64,000 bases of DNA from Dromaius novaehollandiae (taxonomy: Eukaryota > Chordata > Aves > Casuariiformes > Dromaiidae): NCBI RefSeq assembly GCF_036370855.1, contig NC_088105.1, positions 14,451,619 through 14,515,618 on the forward strand, written 5' to 3'. Both the position numbers and the translations under genes were made by a program. Shown here piece after piece: positions 31,087 through 42,260 of the stretch (the first letter of the stretch is position 1; each line of letters opens with the position of its first letter). The notes below the pieces were generated by a model. The model made no database searches and was not told where the DNA came from. It was given only the letters and a program-made list of their open reading frames with translations.

Positions 31087-34000
31087 GTGGGAGTTAAAAG
31101 ATCTCTTTAATGGATCACAAACTTAGAAGATGAGAGGGTTTTTTTTAGTGATGTTTTTGCACAATTCCCTAAGACATATATATGTCAGTCTTTTTTATGC
31201 CAATTCTGGCTCTTTTAAACACTGAATTTGATGTTAATTTGAAAATAACTATAACTTATGAAAATAAGCCAATTGTGGTAACTTACATGAAGGACCATTA
31301 TTTTCTGCTTAAAAAAAAACCCACCAGCTTTTAAATGTAAAATTCAAGTTCCTATTATACTTTTGATACTTAGAATACTTTTCATTATGTCTCGTACGTA
31401 CTGACTGTAAATTCCAAGCTTGTGTTCCGTAGGATGGATATCTTTTTTGGTGCTATCTAAAATGCAAGATTGCATGTTGCTGAAGGTATTGTGCTACATA
31501 CTCATACCGTACCTTAACAAATAAATCAAAGCAGTGAGGGAAGCCTAGTCTGATGTTAATCTACAAAAACACTATTGAGTTGTTTCAAAACCATGGCTTA
31601 AAGAACTGATGGTAGGAATGTTAGCTTTCAGTGGAAATGAATGTCGTTACTTCTGAATTGTCACTGCTATTAAAACACAGCTGTGATAGAATGCTTGAAA
31701 AATGCAGGACTACCAGGAACTTGTCAGGTAACATCCAGAAAAAAACGTTCCTACAAAAACTGAGAAATAGCACTTTGAGCTTGAAAAAGAAAATTAGCTA
31801 CTTTCTATTAAAAGTTTTTACCAATATTAGTATCCTTGCTAATTATGAATATGGTCACCATGAATATGGCAAATAAACTGACTTGATCAATATATGTTGG
31901 TAATTATTCCAAGTAAATGCACTGATGTTTCAGGATTGTTTTTGGCAGTAATGTGTTTTAAATGACAAAAGGATTAAATTACTACCAAAAACAGTCTAGT
32001 TAGATGTTTACTACTAAGCTAGACATGTTGAAAATAACAGGTAGATAAGTATCTTTTATAAGTACTTTTTTTATTTGAAGTAGTATTTGTGGAGTAATAG
32101 GTATTATTTTGGTCTAAATATGAAATGAAAAACAGGTATTCCAAGTAGCTTCATGCAGTTTTTGCATAAATTTACTGCAAATAAAAGTATTAGATTAGAC
32201 TAATTGCTAACCGATTGAAGAGTAGAGTAGTGCTGCATCTTTGAAAGCAGTCCAGTTTAAATACAAATCCTTGAACTAGAGTGAAAGTGACGGTGAAAAT
32301 TTCAGTAGAAGTTATAGAAAATGTAGCTCCCTGTATCTATTGACATTGGATAGCTCTGCCATCTGTGTTACAAATTGTATCCTGTCGTCCATGCTGGAGT
32401 GCATAATATGCTCCTAAATACTTACCATATTCTCTAAACTGAAAAATACAGTTATAGTAGAATACTGTATTCTAAATGGTTTGGTTGTACTAATGTAAAA
32501 TTAGCACCAATGAGATCATGTTGTTTTCTGCTTCTTCCAGCTTTCCCACAGGTGGTTAAGTAGAATTTGCTTCTTCCTTCTCAGAAAGATAAAACAGAAG
32601 TCATAATTGCTCATCTTTATATGGATGTTTTCTGAGCTTCACAGACATCATATATGGCAGGAGTTGGGAACAGTGCAGAATAGTTCATATTACCTGAATC
32701 CTCTAAGGTTTCCACATAGAGGAAAGACTGAAGTAAATGCTAGCAGCTGACCCTTGTCTCCACTGTTTTCTATCTGGTATTGTTATTACCCTACAGTAAG
32801 GAGCGTGGAAGAAAGATGCTGCATGTTCCTTTTCTGTAGACTGAATCTTTTTCATCTGTCCATATGTTGAGGCTTGGAGGATAGTGTGACTCATTTGCCA
32901 TAAATTTGTCTTGGTTTTAGTCTTTAATTATTGAAATTAAGCTGATATTTTCCAAAATGATATATGGACCTGTAAAGAGGCAATAATTACTGTAATGTTA
33001 AAAAAAAAAAAAAACAAAAAAAAAGTGAGCTAGGGCAAAGTTGCTAAGCTTAATAGTTAATTCAGTGTATCATAAAGAACTTCTCCTTTCACCAGTCAGG
33101 AGACAAGACTCTTTCAAGTTAATGTTTAAAGATTGTGATAAGTTTATTCAAAACTAAAAAATGTAGACAGGGTGAACACTGATTTCCTGATGTCTGACTG
33201 TCAGAATTATTAGGCTTTCAGTTTGACTTTCATTTCACTGTGACCACATTAACAATTCTTACAGTCTTAGACATAACAGTCTAATACTGTTAATGTTCAG
33301 GCACTTTAGTTCTAAGAAAAAAGAAAGGGATGTAACATTTAGAAGCATAGTAGAGGTATAATGTCCATCTGTAATGAAGGCTGTAACTGATGGACTTCAG
33401 AGGTCAGGTTTCTGCATGGGAGTGATAAATCAAAAGTGTGGAGAAGCCAGACAGTACTCAAGGTTTCTTAAAAGTTGTGCAACACATGCATCAGCATTGT
33501 GTAATAAACTGAATAAAGACTAATATTTTTGCCAAGGATTAGAATTTTGTGCCAGGTATTTTGGACCTTTAACAATGAAGAGGAGAGTTTGAGATGCTTA
33601 TAGAACTTGAATACAGGGAAAATAGGGGTCTTTACAATCCTGTGTGTTTCCAAAAAAAAAAAAAGCCGTTTAAAAATAGGCTCGTTTTACAGTCAGCAGG
33701 GCCAGTCTGTTTAACTGGCCACTATGTAAAGGACACTAATAACTGGTCATAAAACTTCTTGCTGCTTAAAACCACTGTTAAACCTTTTTGATAAACATAA
33801 TTATTGGGCTTTTTTGGTTTGTTTGGGGGATTTTTGTGGTTTTGTTTTTTGGGGGGGGTCCATAAATGGGTGTGTCTTTAAAAGGTCAGTATTCAATAAA
33901 GTATATATTCTTGGCTTAAAAAGTACACGAACAGTTTTGGAAATGTATTTTAATAATGGCTCCGTTCTAGAAAACACTAGGAAAATATTTTTCTCCAATG

Positions 34001-35078
34001 CAAAAAATGCCATGCTGCTTAATGATGCATCTAACTGGTAGCTCAGAAGCATTATTATTGGTTCCAGTTCTTTTAGCTCTTCTATGACCTTTTGTCTTTG
34101 CCCTTTCTTTTCCTTACTGATGTTGGATTATTTTTTTCCTTTCCCATCTCCTTGACATCTCTGCTTTATACTAGAATCTCTTTTCCCGTACAAACTCTTA
34201 TTTATGCCTTTCAATGCCTCTGTTCTTACTCTGCCTTGTGTTATTGGGCATGCTAGCTTAGCTAAGTAACTTGCACTAAAACTGACATCATATTTATCTT
34301 AATTTTAAAAACTAGTTGAAGTTTTTCTTTTCTTTGATTATATAAATCTCTCAAAAATATTCAGTTTGCTGTATCAATCAAATTTTTGGTAAAATTAAGC
34401 ATGTAGATCAGTCACAGTAGCATATTTTTTCCTGAAAAATGTTTATTTTAAAAAAAGTATCTAAATGGTTTTATTCTTATAAAATAACCCTTTAGTATTG
34501 GCTTGTGCAAATTTAAAGCTTCTCTCTAGAATTGGTTCAGTGGGTAGGAGCTTTCCATTCTGTCAAATGTGACCAAATTGCTGTTATTTATATACTTAGG
34601 GAAATGTTTAAATGGATATTCTTGATAGATGGGCAAATTATTTGCAGTATTGGTTAGAGAAAATTGTTAAAGAATAGTATGTAGATACAAACCTGAGCAA
34701 AGACTCATTTTTTTGTTTGTGCTTTTAGTGGTTTTAATAGCATTTCATCAGTTTACAGGTTTATTTAGCTATTTGGAATGGTTCACAGTGGACAAATATG
34801 CTTTAAGTAAATTGTTTTAAGGGCTTTTTGGCTGGAATAAAAGATATTTTATCACATCATGATACAGAATAATATAGAACATTGCTGAGTTAAGGGTTAT
34901 GGGGGAAAATGCAAATCAGTAGAACAATGGTATGTGCTTTGAGAGCTAAGATTAAGGTTAGCCAATTTCAGCAGGAGGTATAGTGTCTTCAAATATGTGT
35001 GCATCCATTTGGATTTATATTTCTGATACCGTAAAGTGTGATTTTTTTCTTTAGGTATTTCTGCATTCTGAATTTAAG

Positions 35079-35117
35079 TTTAAATATATATATATGCATT
35101 ATATATATATATATATG
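35079..35117. repeat. (AT)n palindromic tract
   Basis: ATATAT runs on both sides of TGCATT form a self-complementary stretch. Confidence 0.9.
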
Positions 35118-35767
35118 GTACATTAAGAACTTTTAAAAATGCTTCCTTAAGAAATTAATGAATAGAAATAGTTGTTTTGCTAATGTTACCAGCTGCTTAG
35201 TTAAGCACGAGTGACAAATAAAATGTCTATTCTATTACATTCTCATATGAAAGTGCAGTTCTACTCTTAAAAATAATTCTGAATTAAGAAGCAACAGATC
35301 AGTGCATTCACAACTCCATTTGCTAAGTTAACTTGAGATATTTGTTTCCAGCTTCTCACACTTCTTAGAGGCATGGTATTTGTGCTGGATGAGCACATAT
35401 GTCTTAAATAGCATCAGTATTATAAATTTAATTCCTATTACAGAATCTTTTAGTGGGTAATTTTTAGCATTCAGATCCCAAGTTGAATCTGTGAAGGCAA
35501 ACATTATTTTAAGATTAACAGCTTTCTCTTGGCAACATTGCTAAACAAAAAAATATGGAAATCTTTTAATGACAATTTTTGAATCCATTTTTCAGAGTAG
35601 AATCATGCTTTAACTGCCGTATCATGTTTAAATAACTTAAACATAACATGGCTTTTTGCCATCCAAAAATGAAGGCACTGTCTTGCTGCTACTTTCTATG
35701 AAATGGTACAAAGTTTATGAGAAAACATTTGGATGGGGAGCCTTAATATGGTAGTAATAATAATTAA

Positions 35768-35914
35768 CCCTTTGAGTGCCTTAAGACATATCTTTCTTAA
35801 ATAAACAGGCACTCATTAGTATCTGCAGGCATACAACATGCTTCCTCAATTGTTAATGGAAATTTGCCTTACGTGACAATGCCCTGGAATTTCTGAACTG
35901 TAGAACTCAAAGGG
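35768..35914. mobile_element. Candidate piggyBac-like MITE, 147 bp
   Basis: The segment starts TTAA|CCCTTTGAGT and ends ACTCAAAGGG|TTAT. The ends are perfect 10-bp inverted repeats, and the flanking TTAA/TTAT fits the TTAA target of the piggyBac family with one later change. An internal 8-bp inverted repeat (35773-35780 and 35808-35815) adds to the non-autonomous look. There is no transposase frame inside. Family assignment is inferred from ends, target and size only. Confidence 0.45.
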
Positions 35915-38816
35915 TTATTTTAGACTACTGTTTGGGGTTTTTGTTTTTTTTAAATGAGGAACAAAATGAAAAGTGAAGTCTCTGAAAAATTCCTTTGCAT
36001 GCTATTATTTTTTTTAACATAATGGATTTACCAGCTTTCAAGTGCAAAAATTAATCTTCTGAGAAAACATAACTGGCCTAAGAATTCTACACAGAGAAAA
36101 AGAATACTTGGTTACCAGCATACGTGCAAAATAAATTGCTTTAGTAATTATGGATTTAGGGAGAGAGATACATTTGTGTGTGTTTAACTTGATGAGTGTG
36201 TCCTTGTAAACAAATAAGGCAGTGATGAAATTAGCAAAATGTAGTAAACTGCAATAATAATGATGTAACAGGGTCAGTGTGTTTAGTTAGCTCATTACAT
36301 GTTAAAGATGCACTGTGCAAAGAATTTTATATTGAAGACTTTCTACAAGTTAATGCATTTAAATTTGACACTTGCATCACAGAAATGAATGAATTTTTCA
36401 AATTCAGATGATTTTCTTAAGATTTTAGTTATCTGAGCTGAAGGTAAATTTGATGCTTTATTTCCTTGAGGAAAGAAAGTAGTTTGGATGCATGCAGTGC
36501 CCAAAACAATGGAGACAACAGGAGCCCTATTCACAAGTAGCGAATAAAAGTGAATTGACTATAAAGTTCTTATTCTTCAACTGTGCACCTTTAATAGTGT
36601 AATGGTCCCTTTTACATAAGAAGGGAATATATTTTCCTATTTGCATATGAACATTTTTAAGACACCAGTCTTGGCATTGCCTGGTCTGGCTTTGGATGTA
36701 CATTATATTGAAACAATTGTGGGGTTGTTTTTTTTTTATGTTTAACTCCAAGTGAAAATTGCTAGTAAACTGCATTCTGACTGTAGAATTTAACTACGTA
36801 ATAAACTCTATGCATATAAGACCCATTTTACTTGGTTTTAAGTTTCATAATGATGTTGGCTTAATCTTAACCTAGTATGTAGCTGGGCAGTTCAGTGACA
36901 GCAAGCCATGTGGCTCCCCCAAAAGGATATTCCTGAATTACAGTGTGTATAGACTGATACTTCACAGTGTAAAGATGAAACAGCAATTATCTATCCCTGT
37001 AAAGCTACAAGAATCTTTATTTGCTTTTTCCCTTAGCACTTGGACTTATATTTTGGGAACTGAAATAGGAGGGAGGCAAAGGAAGAGAGACAGACATCCC
37101 ATACCCTGTTTCCAGAACTGTCAGGGGTGGCTACTGCCTAGATCTTCCAGAGACATTTACAGATACAGAAAACCTATCAGGAAAGGTGGTTAGGACTGGA
37201 AGATCCCCCACAGAGGATCCTAACAGGATAAAAACCAAGCTAGTTTTAAAACAATGATTAACTTATTGCAAACATGTCAGAAGGGACTGGATAGTAGTAG
37301 ATCTATCTAATTCTCTGGTCCTAAAGTTACTAAGCCAAGTCTAGAGTGACAGCACTTCAGTAGCCTTTACTCTGGCTCTTGAAGTTGGCTAACAACTGTT
37401 GAACAGCAGCAGCTCATTTGACTTTGATAATTTCTCTAGTGTTGGCATGTGCCAACTTTAAGAGAAGTCTGCATTCTGCAGACTGCCAAAGCCTGTATCT
37501 TGAGAAACCAACTGAACCCCTTTTTTGCAGTAGTAACTGAATTCTTTATCCCCTGATGTGACATACCATGTTTGAGAGCAATTCAAATAAAGTACAGGGA
37601 TTTCAGAACTTTTTGAATACAGATTAAACTCTTCTGTTTAAAGCAGAAATTGATTCAGCTGCAACATTTGCAAAGTAAGTTCTGAAAAGTTAAGTTCCAA
37701 AAAGCCCTCCATTACCTGATAGTTTAACAAATGTTTAACTGACGAATACCACCATACAAGAATTACATAATACAAAATCTCATAGATGAAAAATCAACTC
37801 CATAAAAAGTTTAATGATGGAGTTATCAGATGCACCACTTAAAAGTTACTGTAACTTTGCACTTACTTTATAAACAATGAATGTAAAAGAGAAAAGTAAA
37901 CTTATCTCCCATAATACCATCCTCCTCTATTAAAACAGATGACTGAAGCACTTCATATGCCACTCACTGACTAATTCCATATTTGCAATAGCTTATTTCC
38001 ATAATTTAAATACAGCACAATGGCTCATGGCAAGTTTGTAGAACTACAATTTAATTCGAGTAAACACAGGTATTTCCATTACTATTTAAAATATACATAT
38101 GCCCCTGAAAACATCAGAAGTTTAACTGTAGACACTGCTTTTAGTAGAAGATTCTAAACTAGGACATAGAATAAAATAATACCAGGCTTTACATATAGTA
38201 ACATCACTACAAACTTGTTTTGCTTTGTACTTTCTTCACGATGACCCATTCGATATTCAGAGGAGAAATAAATTTAAAGGAACTATTAAACTGAACTTTG
38301 ACCATTTCTTGTAACTATGTTGAAACAAAATTAGCAAATTAATTTGCAGCATAAAATACAGGATTCTTCAAAACTTTCCAGCGTTGTGGAGAAAGTCTTC
38401 AAGGGAAGTTTTGTAGGAAACAGCAATGCAGGTCTCATTATCACCCATTTCACATGCACTGGTATAGTATTTTTCTAACACATAAATCTGTACTTCTCCA
38501 AAGCATAGTATCAGGATGTAATAGCGATAAAAGACATCAGCTATGAGACAGCATCACTTAAGAGCCCCAAGAGGTAGATGATGGTTTTTATCACTATTTT
38601 GGTTGTCGTAAAGCTGAGGCAAGGAGACCAAATAATTTGCCAAGCCCATGAAGTGTCAGAAAATGATCTGTGGTTCAGAAAGCCATGTCTTGACGTCCTG
38701 TTACGTTCAGCTGATGTTGTATACCTTTGCAGTATACCTTTGTGATCTTTTAACTGGTCTGAAATTCCAGCTGTGCAGAAGGCTAAAAACAAGACTAAGC
38801 TAGGCTAGATGGCTGT

Positions 38817-38936
38817 TCAGAATTTTCTTCTCATTTGACATTGATGAACTAATGGAAGCAGCTTGCCTTCCTCGTGAAGCCTTTGAGTATCTGTAGCACC
38901 TCCAACAAAAGTCCCATTGACAAACACCCTCGGGAC
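38817..38936 (-). CDS. GLRX2: GLRX2 last coding exon
   Basis: 120 nt, residues 81-119 and TGA (VPRVFVNGTFVGGATDTQRL...HQCQMRRKF). Acceptor TTGATAG|GTCCC. Confidence 0.96.
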   Translation of the reverse strand, partial: VPRVFVNGTFVGGATDTQRLHEEGKLLPLVHQCQMRRKF

Positions 38937-41255
38937 CTATCAAGCATATGAAAATCACATCAGTTACTTTTAGGAACTAAGATAAAAATCTTAAATGAAC
39001 CCACATAGGGACTGTAGTACTCAACGCCAACCTTCTATGTATCTGATAATTATACTCATAATATGCAAAGATATATATACATATAGTCATAATACATTTT
39101 AATATTACCATATGATTCATATACATTTTCATAACATTTATATAGAAGGGAAACTGTTAACATTTCACACACCACTCAAAGTTAGGACAAAGTCATTATG
39201 GGAGATTGCAATAAATACAAAAACAAATAAGTCAAGTGAGCCTATGTAAAATTAAAGGAATTGCAACATAATTGTCAAGAAAATGGAGTAAATAACTCTG
39301 TACAAACTAAAACAGACTTTTATGATTCAACCAAACCTACAGCCTCAGTGGCAGTACAAACAAGATCACATCTGAGGAATACTCAGTCTCGTGAGGAAAA
39401 GACATTAGAGAATCCTTCTGCAGTACCTTGTATTTAATTTAGGAACTCACACTCAAAATTTATCTTGCCTCAAAAAAGTGCAGAATGTGTGGTCATAGTC
39501 CATGAAGAACATATCTGCAACATAATGTCTGTCTTTGCTTATAACATCTAAAAAGATATACTTACTGTTCTGCCACCAGTCATCTGCTCAAGAACGTCTT
39601 GGAACTGACTTCCGTTTTTATTCACATCAAGTTCTACAGCTGTGTAATTTACATTCATACCCTCAAAAAGTTTTTTTGCCATTTTGCAGTAGAAGCATGT
39701 TGTTTTAGAGAAAATCACAACACAGTTGTCTGAAATAATCTCCTGTATGTTCAAAAGAATGTTCAAGTCAGTGTGCATTGTAATTAAGTCCATGTATTTT
39801 AACAGTATCTAACAGTCACAAAAACAAATACGTAAGTTAGAAATCTCCTATTATGGTACCAAATACAGGAAAATCACTCCCTTTAAAGGTTTTCTGGACA
39901 TTTTTAACAAGGACAACTGAGGATTTCCCAGCCATGCTATGGGGATGGCTGGCTAGTTCTTAAGAATCTTCCTAACCACTATGCTTCATTCTCATTTTTT
40001 AAGGTAAACTGAAAAGCTTGTTTAGCTTGTAAGTTCTCCCTACTTCTAATCCAGAGCCACAAGAATCTTAATGTGAGGTGTAAGCCACTTTTCTTCAAAA
40101 AGTGTTGGCAAGATAGTCAAACAAGGAGCAGAATAGTGACTTCCACCAAGGTGTCTGTCAGGAAGATACCATCCACTGTACAGTTGGCACAAATCATTCA
40201 CATTTGTCCTGAAAACATCTCTGGTGGCCTAACACCTCCTGTAGGGAAGCATCCCATACTTTTACATCAGAATCAAAATCACTTCCCACCTGACTGCCAG
40301 GAAAGTCAGACCCTCGACCTCAGAAGCGGAGCTGAGGCCAAAGCGTAGCTGCTCCAGTGGAACACAAGTGCAGTGAGGCACAACCTCAGTCATCTGCAGA
40401 ACTACACCAAAGATAAAGTGACTGACTCTCCCTGCTCCTTAAGGCCTCAGTAAAAGGTACACACTGTTCTTCAAGGCTAGCTCAATGATCAAAACTGTCC
40501 CAACTGCAAGTAGAATACCTCCAATTAGTTAAAACGTAGTAGTTTCTAACTTTCAGTAATCCTGTAGTTTTTTTCTCTTAAGGGAGCAAAGAAACAGAGT
40601 AGAGTTAGCATTAACAATCCCCAACCAGAAGCACTGCTTCCACCTGTGAAGCTGTGTATTACCCACAACAACTGACTTCAGAGTGAGCAGAATCATTGTG
40701 GGGATTGTGGCCTACCCTAAGCTTCTCCTGCTCTCTGATCACACACCTCTTACAAACTGTAGAGGCTGTATCTCCTTGAAGTATTTGTACAGCTTTCCCC
40801 GTCTGTAAAGCAAACAGGATATCCTCATGATAAGCAAACTGGCAAAAAAGGGTATGAGTGGGAAGAAAGACAGACCCCCTATTACTTTGCTGCAAGGATA
40901 TCCAAGGTGGTTTTGTGCTGTCACTTGTGTATCTGTTCTTACTTGAAAGCAGTAATTCTACAAGGTTTAATGCCCAATACTGACGGCAACACTGAACTTA
41001 ACTAGCAAACAGGAAAAACAAAAAAAGGATCCAGCCTAGGAAGACGCAGCCAGTATTTGCTAATAGACATAAAGATCCAATTCAACATGCAAAACTACTT
41101 ACAGCACATCTTTATATAACTTAAGAAAAAAGCTAAGAATAACTCACTTTTGCAAACATTGAAAATGAGTACAAATCTCATAAATTCATTACCTGTATTT
41201 GATTCACAGCAGCATCACTAGACAATTCTATAGAAGTAGGCAGCCTATTTCCCAT
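38817..41255 (-). CDS. GLRX2: GLRX2, glutaredoxin 2, three recognised coding exons
   Basis: Dithiol glutaredoxin that reduces glutathionylated proteins. Its human ortholog can hold a 2Fe-2S cluster and has mitochondrial and nuclear/cytosolic forms. Recognised exons: 41255-41193 (from ATG), 39742-39566, 38936-38817. All are GT-AG and in frame, 119 residues from MGNRLPTS. The fold motifs are present: active site Cys37-Phe-Tyr-Cys40, TVP with cis-Pro82, and Gly92-Gly93 before ATD. The extra structural cysteine pair of GLRX2, Cys28 and Cys113, is also kept, which separates it from GLRX1. The tail after Cys113 (QMRRKF) is shorter than in human. The exon with MGN begins at 41256, so a spliced upstream leader exon is expected for a mitochondrial form. 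Phe in the active site is odd. Confidence 0.93.
38937..39565 (-). other. GLRX2: GLRX2 intron before the last exon
   Basis: Non-coding and AT-rich. Nothing recognised. Confidence 0.85.
39566..39742 (-). CDS. GLRX2: GLRX2 active-site exon
   Basis: 177 nt, residues 22-80 (EIISDNCVVIFSKTTCFYCK...MTGGRT). Acceptor CATACAG|GAG and donor AGAACA|GTAAG. Confidence 0.96.
39743..41192 (-). other. GLRX2: GLRX2 intron before the active-site exon
   Basis: 1.45 kb non-coding. Short open frames without known motifs. Confidence 0.85.
41193..41255 (-). CDS. GLRX2: GLRX2 exon with ATG (MGNRLPTS...)
   Basis: 63 coding nt, residues 1-21, ending AVNQIQ as in human. Acceptor TTTTAG|AATGGG at 41257/41256 and donor ATACAG|GTAATG. 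The acceptor just before ATG shows that this is not the first exon. Confidence 0.9.
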
Positions 41256-41555
41256 TCTAAAACTAAAAAGAAATGAAAAAGTCAGACACTCAGGCTTTCA
41301 AACAAACACCACATTATTACTGCTCACAAATTATTTTAAGGGCTGGTTTCACTCAACCCATACAAGGGTCGGTTCTGTTTAAATATGCAAGGTGATTTCT
41401 CCCTCACACATAAATCCCTTCAGCAGCAATGCCTACGGTCTCATTAGCTCTCACATACCCGCAGTAGGTTCCAAATAAAGAGCCTGATTCAGAGTTTAAC
41501 CAAAACGGTTGTCTTTTCAATAAGGTTTTTTGGGGGATTGTTTGTTTGTTTGTTT

Positions 41556-41802
41556 TTTACAACGACAGCGCGTATATACAAGCGTCAAAATAAGGCCCCG
41601 GGCATCCCCCTGCAGGGGCTGCTCGGACGCCTGCGCACTCCGAGGCCAGCCAGGACGCCCCCCTGCCGGCTCCCCCCTCAAGACGAGGCCCGAAGACCCC
41701 CGCGCCGGCGGGCAGCTGCCAGCCCCGCCGCCCCGCGCCCACCGCCCCGCGCCGCCGCCCCAGCGCCGCCGCCGCCCCGCGCAGCGCCCCCTGCAGGGCC
41801 AT
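41556..41802 (-). other. GLRX2: Possible GLRX2 mitochondrial-leader first exon (unresolved)
   Basis: On the minus strand an ATG at 41802 in the context GCCGCCATGG opens MALQGALRGAAAALGRRRGA. This is rich in Ala and Arg without acids, like a mitochondrial presequence. The frame is open to a TAA just past 41557. To join the MGN exon in frame the exon must end with two bases of a codon. The only such GT I see is the weak GGA|GTGCGC about 135 nt downstream, so the donor is unproven. A better non-coding donor (GCA|GTGAGG, exon end 41845) lies upstream of this ATG. Confidence 0.35.
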
Positions 41803-42260
41803 GGCGGCCCGCAGGAAGGGGCGGGGCTCCCGCGCAGTCCTCACTGCGGTCGGGCGCGCCGCAGGCCCCCGCCCCTCCTCCCGCGGCGGCGTGGGGCTGC
41901 CCGCCGCGCTGCCTGTGCCCGGGAGCACGCGCCGGCCGGGGGAGGGGGCTACTCTCCCTGCGCAGGCGCAGCCGTTGGATCGCGGTGCGGCCGTTGGCGT
42001 GGCCGTTGGCGGGGAGTGCGGCGCAGCGCGTGGCGCCTCAGGCGGGAGAGCTGCTGGGGCGGCCGCGGGCTGTGGGGAGCCCCGCGTATTTCCCAGAGCA
42101 GCGGGCAGAGGGATGGGGCGGCAGGGAAGGAAGGGAGGGAGAGCGCCGGTCCTGAGGGACGCGGCTGCGAGGAGGCTCCTGGGAGGGAAAGAAGGCCTGG
42201 GGCCGGAGGCACTGTGTGTGTGGCTGAGGCAGGGTGAAGCCGGGAAAGGCCGTTCAGTCA
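41560..42260. promoter_or_regulatory. GLRX2: CpG island, GLRX2 promoter
   Basis: G+C and CpG rich, with no TATA box. It holds a perfect NRF1-type TGCGCAGGCGCA at 41959-41970, three CCGTTGG words at 41972-41978, 41991-41997 and 42003-42009, and ATGGCGG at 41801. It lies just upstream of GLRX2 on the minus strand. Open frames across it on both strands reflect composition. Confidence 0.82.

Larger units (their letters stand above)
29791..38816. other. Convergent 3' region of RO60 and GLRX2
   Basis: The 3' UTRs of RO60 (+) and GLRX2 (-) face each other in this 9-kb AT-rich region. Plus-strand AATAAA candidates for RO60 include 30126-30131, 31872-31877, and a close pair at 33503-33508 and 33512-33517. 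On the minus strand ATTAAA at 38050-38055 could serve GLRX2. There is a TG run at 31062-31086, an AT-repeat at 35079-35117 and a MITE candidate at 35768-35914. No further coding exon is recognised. Confidence 0.75.

Noticed and set aside
41235-41255. N-myristoylation signal at GLRX2 MGNRLPTS
   Set aside because: Position 6 is Pro, where the signal needs Ser, Thr, Ala, Gly, Cys or Asn; the match fails.
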